Positions 25,580 through 32,872 of a stretch of DNA of 64,000 nucleotides are shown here, one piece after another. A model generated the notes under the pieces. The model was not told the origin of the DNA, did no database searches, and saw nothing but the letters and a program-made list of their open reading frames with translations. The stretch comes from Oligoflexus sp. Its GTDB lineage: Bacteria > Bdellovibrionota_B > Oligoflexia > Oligoflexales > Oligoflexaceae. Location: the NCBI GenBank assembly GCA_014377445.1, contig JACMPP010000114.1, forward strand, positions 62,001 through 126,000, read 5' to 3'. The first letter of the stretch is position 1. The number at the start of each line of letters is the position of its first letter. A program made the position numbers and the translations under genes.

Positions 25580-26746
25580 ATGAGTTCTCGCTTTTCCAAA
25601 GCTCTGTTGATCAGCCTACTCTCATGTACAACGGCTTGCGTAACGACTCCAAAGAGACACAAACAATCGCACAGACAGCAGCCTATCGCCAAAGAAGGCC
25701 AGAAAATTCCGGGCGGCACTGTAGGTTCCACTCCAGCAACTCCCCCCTCAGCGCCGACCCCTGGTCCAGCGACTGCGGATGCGCCTGCTCTTTGGGCCCG
25801 AACAAACAACATGCAAGTGCCCATGAATGAAGACGATCTCATGCGCGCAACTCAGCTTTATCCAACCCAACCCGGTTCTTTGGAAGAAGCGATTTTTGTC
25901 GTGACACAGATGCGTATGCTGCAGAAAGACTGGGAGCGTCGCTCAAGCTTCCAATCGCAGGATCTACATACGAACCAGACCGCCGATAACACCGCAGGTC
26001 TGTCGCTTGAAAAGACCTTCCTTGATCTCGAAGTCGATCTTGGAACAGCGCTTCGCAATAACCCTGCGCTGAAAAATCACGACAGCCTCCTCCTGACGAA
26101 ACAGCTCTTGCTGCACACCAAAAACAGCGACGCGTTTCGTACGCATATTGATACCGCGATCAAAGAACGGGGCGCCGAGTGGCCCGATCTGATGGCTACT
26201 GACGCGGCCATGCCCGCTGCTGCAGTGGTGGTCGAAACTCCAGTCACTCCCGTCGTCCCGACGCCTTTTGCTCCAGGCACGGCCGAAACCGCAGTTCCGG
26301 GTACTCCTCCGGTTCCTGGTACTCCTGCGGGAGTTGCTGCTCCAACGCCGCCAGCCGTGGATCCCAATGCCGCTCTGGATCTGATGGGCAGCGACACTCT
26401 TCTCATAGCTGCGCAGAAACTTGCTGACAAACGCGACTACAAATCTGCGATTGATCATGTAAGCCGCATCAAGAAAGAAGATCCTTACTACGCTCAGGCG
26501 CAGGAAAAACAAAAGCAATACAGCAATCGTGCTGTGAAGGATTTGCGAGCGAAGGCAGCGGAAGCTTTTTCGAACGCAGCACCTTTGAACGATACGAAAG
26601 CCAAAGCAACTTATCTCAAACAGGCCAAGAATTTTCTTGAGCAAGCGCTCAAAGATTATCCATTGGCCGATCAGCTCGATACCGTTCGAGAGAACCTCGA
26701 AGCCGTAAATCACGACTTGGAATCTCTCGGTAAGAGTGGAACATAA
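25580..26746 (+). CDS. Lipoprotein with Pro-rich linker and TPR-like C-terminus
   Basis: A 388-residue lipoprotein. The signal ends SCTTAC (lipobox Cys about residue 20). Residues 25-75 and 205-265 are Pro/Ala/Thr-rich linkers (repeats of VPGTPPVPGTPAG type). Residues 270-380 form TPR-like helices (AAQKLADKRDYKSAIDHVSRIKKEDPYYAQAQEKQKQY; YLKQAKNFLEQALKDYPL). AAAGGA precedes the ATG. It is probably a periplasmic scaffold. It lies 12 bases before the ABC-F gene, so they may be co-transcribed. Confidence 0.78.
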   Translation: MSSRFSKALLISLLSCTTACVTTPKRHKQSHRQQPIAKEGQKIPGGTVGSTPATPPSAPTPGPATADAPALWARTNNMQVPMNEDDLMRATQLYPTQPGSLEEAIFVVTQMRMLQKDWERRSSFQSQDLHTNQTADNTAGLSLEKTFLDLEVDLGTALRNNPALKNHDSLLLTKQLLLHTKNSDAFRTHIDTAIKERGAEWPDLMATDAAMPAAAVVVETPVTPVVPTPFAPGTAETAVPGTPPVPGTPAGVAAPTPPAVDPNAALDLMGSDTLLIAAQKLADKRDYKSAIDHVSRIKKEDPYYAQAQEKQKQYSNRAVKDLRAKAAEAFSNAAPLNDTKAKATYLKQAKNFLEQALKDYPLADQLDTVRENLEAVNHDLESLGKSGT

Positions 26747-26758
26747 TAGGCTCCCAAA

Positions 26759-28759
26759 ATGCTCGCCATTGACAATCTGTTCAAGAATTTCGGCTCTCGT
26801 ACTGTCCTCGATCATGTGAATTATCGTTTCCCGGATGGTGAAAAGATTGCACTGGTCGGTGCGAACGGAGCGGGAAAAACTACTCTGCTCAACATCCTCT
26901 GCGGACAGGAAGCGATCGATGGCGGTCGCATTCTGAGCTCGCAGGGTTTGCGCCTGGGCTACCTGCCTCAGGAGCCTGAGGCCAACCCGGCTCCGACTGT
27001 GCTCGAAGAGTGCGTCGCAGGCCACAGAACGCTCTCGGTTCTCAAACGATCGATGGATGAAGAGCTCGTTCTGCTCGAGACCGATAGCTCCGACGAACGC
27101 ATCTCAGCCTTTGAAAAGGCGGAGAGCCTCTATCGCCAGGCCGGTGGGTATAGTCTCGATTCACGAGCCAGCTCCATCCTGGGTGGGCTTGGCTTTAGCG
27201 ATGAGCTCTGTGCGGCCGATCCACGCTCGCTTTCGGGCGGCTGGAGAATGCGCCTTGAACTGGGCAAAGTCTTTTTGAACGAGCCTGATGTTTTGATTCT
27301 CGATGAGCCTACCAACCACTTGGACCTTCCGAGCTTGGTTTGGGTCGAACGTTATTTGCAAAGTTTCCGCGGAACCCTGCTCTTCGTCTCGCACGACAGG
27401 GCTTTGCTCAACCGCCTTGCAACCTTGACCCTTTATCTGGCTCACGGCGAGCTGAGACCTTACAAAGGCAACTTCGACGCCATGCTCGAACAAAGAGCGA
27501 TCGAAGCTGAGCAGCTCGATGCCCGTCGAGCCAACCTTGAATCCCAACGTGAACATTTGGAATCCTTCGTCGAACGCTTCGGAGCCAAGGCTTCTAAAGC
27601 CAGTCAGGCCCAATCCAAGGCCAAGCAGATCGAACGGATTCGTGCCCTTGAAAATGATATTCGCACAGTTAATACGGAACAAAGCCTGGTCTTCAAACTG
27701 CCGCCAGCCCCTCCGTCAGGCCGCGAGATCTTGAAGGTCAAGGATTTGAGCATCGGCTACAAGACCACGCTCGCATCCGGCATTCAACTGCTCGTCGAAA
27801 AGCAGGCGCGCATTGCCATCATCGGCAGCAACGGTATTGGCAAATCGACCTTCCTCAAGACCATTGCCGGGCAGATCGAAGCCCGTTCGGGTGAATTTGA
27901 GTTTGGCTATAACGTAAAGCCGGCTTACTTCGCACAGAACCAGGAAGAAACACTTCGCTTTGAAGAGTCGATTCTCACCAACGTTCTCGACGTTCGCATC
28001 GATCTCGGCGAAAAGGATGCCAGACGAATCCTGGGCTCATTCCTGTTCAGTGGGGACGATGTATTTAAGCCGATCAAGGTACTGTCAGGTGGAGAGAAGG
28101 CGCGCGTCGCGCTTTGCCGTTCCCTCGTGCAGCAGGCCAACTTCCTCGTCCTCGACGAACCAACCAACCATTTGGATATGACGTCGGTTGAGATTCTCAT
28201 CGAAGGCATGAAGAGCTATGACGGCACTCTCCTTTTCGTGAGTCACGATCGAAACTTTATCGATTCGATCGCCACGCATATCTTTGTCATGCTGCCCGAT
28301 GGCCGTTCGGCTTTGTTCCACGGTCAGCTCGAAGATTATCAGAGCATGGCAGCTAAAATCGGCTTCCCGAACGTATTGGCTCCTAGCAAAGAAATGAGCA
28401 AAGGGAATACCGCAAGGGATGAAGAGAAGAAGAAAGAAAAGGAAAGAGAGAAGGAGAGGGCAGCCGCTCCGGTCGTGAACGAAGAAGAGGTCAAGAACCT
28501 GAAGCGCGAACGAATGCGCCTTCAAAAGCTGATGGAAAAGCTGGAGAAGGATCAGGCGCCTATGAAATTGGGTATGCATAAGCTGGAAGAAAAGCTGACG
28601 AAGGTCAACCCTTCGGCTTATACCGAAGCTCAGAAGATTCACGACGAAGTGCGCACGATTCAAACCCAGCTAGACGGCAACGAAGAGCAGTGGCTGGAAG
28701 CAGCCGCCAATTTTGAAGCCACCGAATCCAGACTGTTGGAATTGGGTCGTTTGCGCTAA
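26759..28759 (+). CDS. ABC-F family ribosome-associated ATPase
   Basis: A 666-residue cytoplasmic protein with two nucleotide-binding domains and no membrane segments. First domain: GANGAGKT, LSGGWRMRLELGKVF, LILDEPTNHLDL. Second domain: GSNGIGKST, LSGGEKARVALCRSL, LVLDEPTNHLDM. The charged interdomain helix (about 240-300) is the P-site tRNA interaction motif region. A C-terminal coiled coil (about 560-660) resembles Uup or YheS-type proteins. ABC-F members act on stalled or initiating ribosomes; which subfamily this is cannot be fixed by eye. Confidence 0.92.
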   Translation: MLAIDNLFKNFGSRTVLDHVNYRFPDGEKIALVGANGAGKTTLLNILCGQEAIDGGRILSSQGLRLGYLPQEPEANPAPTVLEECVAGHRTLSVLKRSMDEELVLLETDSSDERISAFEKAESLYRQAGGYSLDSRASSILGGLGFSDELCAADPRSLSGGWRMRLELGKVFLNEPDVLILDEPTNHLDLPSLVWVERYLQSFRGTLLFVSHDRALLNRLATLTLYLAHGELRPYKGNFDAMLEQRAIEAEQLDARRANLESQREHLESFVERFGAKASKASQAQSKAKQIERIRALENDIRTVNTEQSLVFKLPPAPPSGREILKVKDLSIGYKTTLASGIQLLVEKQARIAIIGSNGIGKSTFLKTIAGQIEARSGEFEFGYNVKPAYFAQNQEETLRFEESILTNVLDVRIDLGEKDARRILGSFLFSGDDVFKPIKVLSGGEKARVALCRSLVQQANFLVLDEPTNHLDMTSVEILIEGMKSYDGTLLFVSHDRNFIDSIATHIFVMLPDGRSALFHGQLEDYQSMAAKIGFPNVLAPSKEMSKGNTARDEEKKKEKEREKERAAAPVVNEEEVKNLKRERMRLQKLMEKLEKDQAPMKLGMHKLEEKLTKVNPSAYTEAQKIHDEVRTIQTQLDGNEEQWLEAAANFEATESRLLELGRLR

Positions 28760-28777
28760 TTTAAGCTTTAAAATGAC

Positions 28778-28810
28778 AAAACCCAGGTCCATATCGGCCT
28801 GGGTTTTTTG
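28778..28810. terminator. Bidirectional terminator between ABC-F and STAS-like genes
   Basis: AAAACCCAGG (28778-28787) pairs with CCTGGGTTTT (28798-28807), a 10-bp stem with a ten-base loop, followed by more T. The A-run on the left makes it work on the minus strand as well. It serves both convergent genes. Confidence 0.9.
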
Positions 28811-28827
28811 TGAGAAATGATTAAACC

Positions 28828-29304
28828 TTAAGACTCCGCGTCCGGTTCGTCCGCTTCCGCTTCCACATCAACTTCTTCCGTTCGGTAGTTGCGCGAACGA
28901 GTGCAGGGGATAGGCTCACCGAACTTGATATTGCCAAAGTCCGAGCTCAGGGCGCCCGCTTCTTTGGACTTCAGAAAGGCGACGGCATCCTCGGGCACGG
29001 TGAAGAAGGGATGGTCGTTATAAGCGTAAGAAAGCAGGAATTTGCGCGGTGATTCCATCACGCCGCAAAAAAGAAAAGGGAAACGCATGCGCTTACGGAG
29101 CTGAAGGAGTTCGGTGAGAATAGTGACACAAACTTCTTTCTCATCTTGAAAATCAAGAATGAGATAGCGAAGCTGGTGAGCCACGAGCCAGTTGTGGATG
29201 CCGACGGAAAGCTCTGTGCATTGGCGACAGTCGTTGCCGATACTGCACACGTCAACGGCATTCAGGACAACCGCACCATCTACTAACTCGGGGACGAAGT
29301 CCAT
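28828..29304 (-). CDS. STAS-like domain protein
   Basis: A 158-residue cytoplasmic protein. Residues 5-110 follow the STAS pattern: strand GAVVLNAVDV, helix CTELSVGIHNWLVAHQ, strand LRYLILDFQDE, helix ILTELLQLRKRMR, strand FPFLFCGV, then FFTVPEDAVAFLK. In anti-sigma antagonists a phosphorylatable Ser sits after the LILDF strand; here it is replaced by QDEKEV, so classic regulation is unlikely. The tail is acidic (EVDVEAEADEPDAES). The ATG at 29304 is chosen; a TTG at 29325 is possible. Role unknown. Confidence 0.65.
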   Translation of the reverse strand: MDFVPELVDGAVVLNAVDVCSIGNDCRQCTELSVGIHNWLVAHQLRYLILDFQDEKEVCVTILTELLQLRKRMRFPFLFCGVMESPRKFLLSYAYNDHPFFTVPEDAVAFLKSKEAGALSSDFGNIKFGEPIPCTRSRNYRTEEVDVEAEADEPDAES

Positions 29305-29381
29305 ATTCGGATCTTTCTTTAGCAAGACATTAAGAATCCATTTTTTTGCGAAAAAACCTGAAAAATATATTAAAATCGCTA

Positions 29382-29900
29382 TTAGACTTCAAGATTAATC
29401 TTGATCTGAGGCGAAGTTATAAGCGGATAGGTCATATGGAAACGCTTATCGACCCAGCGTCCCACAACAGTTCTATAAAGACCCGAAAGGTTCACGGAGA
29501 GCATGGCTTTCCTGATTTTTATAAGATCTTCCGCAGCTTGAGTCCTGAGCTTGTCAGCTGCGTTGGTCTCGAAAGCTGGTCGTTGGTAAAGAACGGTGAT
29601 GGTGCTATGATCCATCAAGCTCAAGAGTCTCTGATCCTTTGACGCGTCGAGGACGCCGATTTTGAGCAAAATATGCTGACTGATCTCGGTTTTGACTTCA
29701 AAACTCAGACGATGAATTGCAGCATGCAGATTGACCGGATCTGGCAAGATTTGAACATTGCCCGTACAGACCCAAATATGCCCCAAGGCATCCGGGAGTC
29801 GCGTGTGACTGTTCTGAGCGAGCCAGCGATTGAACTCAGCATTGGCACTCGTTAGACTCCCGATAACGGGTGGTCGAGGGCGACGATCCTGATGCAGCAT
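29382..29900 (-). CDS. Hypothetical protein
   Basis: A 172-residue open frame with TTGGAG five bases before the ATG at 29900, a good ribosome site, and no competing frame on the other strand. It has no signal peptide or membrane segment. Segments EVKTEISQHILLKIGV and STITVLYQRPAF look like strands, and it ends TSPQIKINLEV. I do not recognise a family. It diverges from the LptE-like gene with 39 bases between starts and runs toward the STAS-like gene 77 bases further on. Confidence 0.55.
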   Translation of the reverse strand: MLHQDRRPRPPVIGSLTSANAEFNRWLAQNSHTRLPDALGHIWVCTGNVQILPDPVNLHAAIHRLSFEVKTEISQHILLKIGVLDASKDQRLLSLMDHSTITVLYQRPAFETNAADKLRTQAAEDLIKIRKAMLSVNLSGLYRTVVGRWVDKRFHMTYPLITSPQIKINLEV

Positions 29901-29939
29901 CTGGGCTCCAACAAGTTAATTTTTCTGGAAAGATTTTCT

Positions 29940-30566
29940 ATGTCGATTTTAACTCACGCGCGCAGCCTTGGCATCTGCCTACTTTTGCCTATCATCAGTG
30001 GCGCCTGTGCCTACCGATTTACCAATACGGCTATGCGGAACCCCCTCGGGATCCAGACTCTGGCCGTCGAGTCCGTCTGGGATAGCAGCCGTGAAGTCAT
30101 TCCTCACGAACTCCTCTGGTCGGCTGTGCAACGTGAGATCGTAAAGAACGGTCGTGTGACGCTCACCAATCAGGAAGAAGCCGATGCCCTCATGGTTGTG
30201 ACCATCACGGGAGCGCGTGTGAATCCTGCGGGAACACCAAGTCAGGAAGCTCTGAGTAAAGATCCTCCTGAATCGGATACCGACAAGAAAAATCCCGAAG
30301 ATTATCGAAACATCCGCCGAGCCGGTACCTGGACAACTGATGAAGCTGTAACCGTGGGTGTACACGTCAATGTCTACGATTTGAAATCGCGCGCTTTGCT
30401 TTTCAATCGGAATTATTCGAGTGGAATTACCTTTAAAAGTCTCAGACCGGTGACAATCACTCCGACCGAGAGCGCCTTTCTTCATTACGACGAGTCGTTG
30501 GAAGCGCGATTTAAAGCGGTTTCCGATACTCTCGCCCATTCGATCGTCAACGACTTCCTCATGTAG
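29940..30566 (+). CDS. LptE-like lipoprotein
   Basis: A 208-residue lipoprotein; the signal ends LPIISGAC at about residue 23, followed by AYRFTNTAMRNPLGIQTLAVESVWDSSREVIPHELLWSAVQREIVKNGRVTL. This order (Cys-x-Tyr-Arg-Phe, an I-x-VE-x-V strand, then a helix and the A-D-A segment EEADALMVVTITG) matches the LPS-assembly LptE family, which plugs LptD in the outer membrane. GGAAAG precedes the ATG at 29940; the frame opens 16 codons earlier. No lptD is adjacent, so the assignment is probable, not certain. Confidence 0.7.
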   Translation: MSILTHARSLGICLLLPIISGACAYRFTNTAMRNPLGIQTLAVESVWDSSREVIPHELLWSAVQREIVKNGRVTLTNQEEADALMVVTITGARVNPAGTPSQEALSKDPPESDTDKKNPEDYRNIRRAGTWTTDEAVTVGVHVNVYDLKSRALLFNRNYSSGITFKSLRPVTITPTESAFLHYDESLEARFKAVSDTLAHSIVNDFLM

Positions 30567-30626
30567 AAATGAGTCGGAAACCCATCCGGAGTCTATCCCA
30601 CGTCAAAGCGGGAGAGGTCAAAACTC

Positions 30627-30655
30627 TTGTTCCGAGCGAACGCCCTGTCTATAGT
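30627..30655 (+). promoter_or_regulatory. Sigma-70-type promoter for sodB
   Basis: TTGTTC at 30627-30632 and TATAGT at 30650-30655 with a 17-base spacer, 31 bases before the sodB ATG. Both boxes fit the housekeeping consensus well. A strong, constitutive transcript would suit superoxide dismutase. Confidence 0.55.
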
Positions 30656-30685
30656 AGGGTTTCTTGCCTTAGAAGGAGAAAATTT

Positions 30686-31264
30686 ATGGCCTTTAAACTC
30701 CCTGAACTTCCTTACGCAAAAGATGCTCTGGCTCCGCACATTTCTGCGGAAACACTGGAATACCATTACGGTAAGCATCATCAAGCCTACGTCGATAACT
30801 TGAATAAACTGGTTACTGGTACTCCGAACGAGAATAAAAGCCTCGAAGACCTGATTAAGACTACGGACGGCGGTATTTTCAACAATGCAGCCCAGGTCTG
30901 GAACCACACATTTTACTGGTACTGCATGAAGCCAAAGGGCGGCGGTGCTCCGTCTGGCAAAATCGGCGAAGCTATCACTAAGAACTTCGGTTCTTTCGAT
31001 GCCTTTAAAGAGCAGTTTAGCGAAGCCGCTAAGACTCAATTCGCTTCGGGTTGGGCGTGGTTGGTTAAGAAAGCTGACGGATCATTGGCCATCGAGAAAA
31101 CCAGCAATGCTGGCAATCCCATGACCAGCGGCCTCAAGCCTTTGATGACTTGCGATGTCTGGGAACACGCATACTACGTCGATTATCGCAACGCGCGTCC
31201 GAAGTACGTTGAAAACTTCTGGAATCTCGTCAACTGGGATTTCGTCGAGCAACAACTCGGATAA
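30686..31264 (+). CDS. sodB: Superoxide dismutase, iron type
   Basis: A 192-residue enzyme that converts superoxide to peroxide and oxygen. Metal ligands are in place: His27 (YHYGKHH), the His of WNHTFYW (about 74), and Asp and His of DVWEHAYYVDY (about 156 and 160). NNAAQVWNHTFYW, with Gln before VWNHT, marks the iron type. No signal peptide, so it is cytoplasmic. AGAAGGAG precedes the ATG at 30686; the frame opens 39 codons earlier, upstream of the promoter. Confidence 0.95.
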   Translation: MAFKLPELPYAKDALAPHISAETLEYHYGKHHQAYVDNLNKLVTGTPNENKSLEDLIKTTDGGIFNNAAQVWNHTFYWYCMKPKGGGAPSGKIGEAITKNFGSFDAFKEQFSEAAKTQFASGWAWLVKKADGSLAIEKTSNAGNPMTSGLKPLMTCDVWEHAYYVDYRNARPKYVENFWNLVNWDFVEQQLG

Positions 31265-31283
31265 TTTTTGTCTTTTCCATAGT

Positions 31284-31305
31284 CCCTGGCGTTTCGGCTC
31301 CAGGG
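31284..31305. terminator. Hairpin between sodB and the convergent small membrane protein gene
   Basis: CCCTGG (31284-31289) pairs with CCAGGG (31300-31305) around ten bases, 19 bases after the sodB stop. There is no T tract on either strand, so it is at best a weak terminator or an RNA-end stabiliser. Confidence 0.3.
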
Positions 31306-31319
31306 GCAAATCCCCCGCC

Positions 31320-31565
31320 TTATCCTTGGTTTTCGTTCTTCACTCGCGGCAGGAATGTCAAACGCTCCCAGAATGCAATCACCCGGCTCACGCCCGGATC
31401 CTTCATCCCTTTCTTTTCATTTTCCGCTTCCTGAAGCTTGAGCTTATGCACCTTTACGTAGGCAAGCATCACGAGCATGACGATGGCAACGGCGAGGTAA
31501 TAGAACCCAAAGGCTAGGGGAATGAGGGGCAGCAGATGATAAAGAATCGCGGGAAGGTATCTCAT
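31320..31565 (-). CDS. Small membrane protein
   Basis: An 81-residue protein. Residues 3-40 are one or two hydrophobic helices (AILYHLLPLIPLAFGFYYLAVAIVMLVMLAYVKVH), followed by a charged cytoplasmic tail (LKLQEAENEKKGMKD). Its ATG overlaps the stop of the 436-residue gene upstream by four bases, so it is translated with it. No family recognised. Confidence 0.65.
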   Translation of the reverse strand: MRYLPAILYHLLPLIPLAFGFYYLAVAIVMLVMLAYVKVHKLKLQEAENEKKGMKDPGVSRVIAFWERLTFLPRVKNENQG

Positions 31566-32872
31566 GGACGGGGCCTCGGAAGGAGTTGACTGACGTTCTC
31601 GCGCTTGATTTTAAAGCTGCATTGTTCATTGGCATTTTTGTCAGGAAAATAGATCCAAAAATCCCAGGTGTGCGTACCTTCCGGCAGACGGGCTGTTTCA
31701 AAATAAATAGCGATGCGTCCTTCACCCGGAAACTTACCCAATTTATGATTGATCTTCTTCTCAGCGGCGGGCACATCGCGGATTAGCTGCGGAAAAAATC
31801 CCAATTCAGCCGCTTTGCGCGCAATCTTGAAGTTCATCACAAAAGGTCGGTTTTTCGCTTTGCCGACGATGGTGTAGTGACAGAAACGAGCATTGCAGTG
31901 TTTGGGATTGGGCATACTGAGTGGCCCTGTACCATTGGGATTGAGAAGTTCGAGTTTCAATTCATCGAGCTCGCTCTTGTCCCACTGCCACTCCACATCC
32001 TTTTCCGGGACCCAGGAATAATAAATTCCGCTTCCTCGCCTGAGGTATTTGGCCGCATTCACGGGAAGTGTCATGCTCATGGGCATGAAAAGGGAATCCT
32101 CGAAGAAGTTCACCTCAGGCAGGAGCTGCATATCAATTTTAAAGGCGAGAATGTGCAGAAAGAACTCCATTCCACCCATCAAACCCAATGGCCCCTGACG
32201 CTTATGCACGATCTCTGCATCGATATCAGAGGAGTCGAAATAGAGGGTGAAAAACTTTTTAACATCGCTCACGATCAAAAGATCCGAATCCCTCGCTACA
32301 GGGATCATGCCCTTGCCGTCGTGCGACGCCACTTGAATCTGTTCAAAGACCAGGTGATTCGTGGCCGTATAACGATAACTGTAATCGTTGGACGTTACCG
32401 TTCTCCTGGCTTCTTCGTGGGTGACAGGCCTTCCGGCATTGGCCAGAGGATCAGGCTCGCAGGTCATGAGATACGCGTATTTTCCCTGATAGCTGAGTTC
32501 CACCATCTCGCGTGGACCGCAGGGCAAAGCGTCAGCATTCTTTCCATCATAACGTTCCGAGAAACGATCGATGTTAAAACTCAAACGGTCGTTAAGAGTG
32601 AGAGGGTCGCTCTTCCAAGCAGGATTTTTAGGAAACTGCAGACTGCCTTCCTTGTCAAGGGGATCCAGTTGCATCGGTATAGGATGCCAACTTCGTCCTG
32701 ATTTCACATAGAGAGCCAGGCGATTTCGATTGATGAGACTTCGATCGTTGAAGGGAAGATGCTGACCGAGGAGAAGTCCGGGGCAGGAATAAGATGCGGA
32801 CGTCCAGAGACTCGTAAGCAACACTAGGATGCTACAGGAGATTCTCCAGCTATCTTTAGTCCGAATTGACAT
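31562..32872 (-). CDS. Exported protein of unknown function
   Basis: A 436-residue protein with a signal peptide ending SASYSC (about residue 29). It has scattered Cys (about six in the mature part) and long stretches of mixed strands (LFFDSSDIDAEIVHKRQGPLGLMGGMEFF region, YYSWVPEKDVEWQWDKSE). The C-terminal RIAIYFETARLPEGTHTWDFWIYFP looks like a beta-sandwich edge. The ATG at 32872 has only a weak ribosome site and lies 49 bases inside the end of the cyclase gene, which suggests coupling. No family recognised. Confidence 0.72.
   Translation of the reverse strand: MSIRTKDSWRISCSILVLLTSLWTSASYSCPGLLLGQHLPFNDRSLINRNRLALYVKSGRSWHPIPMQLDPLDKEGSLQFPKNPAWKSDPLTLNDRLSFNIDRFSERYDGKNADALPCGPREMVELSYQGKYAYLMTCEPDPLANAGRPVTHEEARRTVTSNDYSYRYTATNHLVFEQIQVASHDGKGMIPVARDSDLLIVSDVKKFFTLYFDSSDIDAEIVHKRQGPLGLMGGMEFFLHILAFKIDMQLLPEVNFFEDSLFMPMSMTLPVNAAKYLRRGSGIYYSWVPEKDVEWQWDKSELDELKLELLNPNGTGPLSMPNPKHCNARFCHYTIVGKAKNRPFVMNFKIARKAAELGFFPQLIRDVPAAEKKINHKLGKFPGEGRIAIYFETARLPEGTHTWDFWIYFPDKNANEQCSFKIKRENVSQLLPRPRP

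Noticed and set aside
25964-27025. 353-residue open frame on the minus strand
   Set aside because: It runs antisense across the TPR-like lipoprotein and the start of the ABC-F gene; composition is that of a mirror frame.
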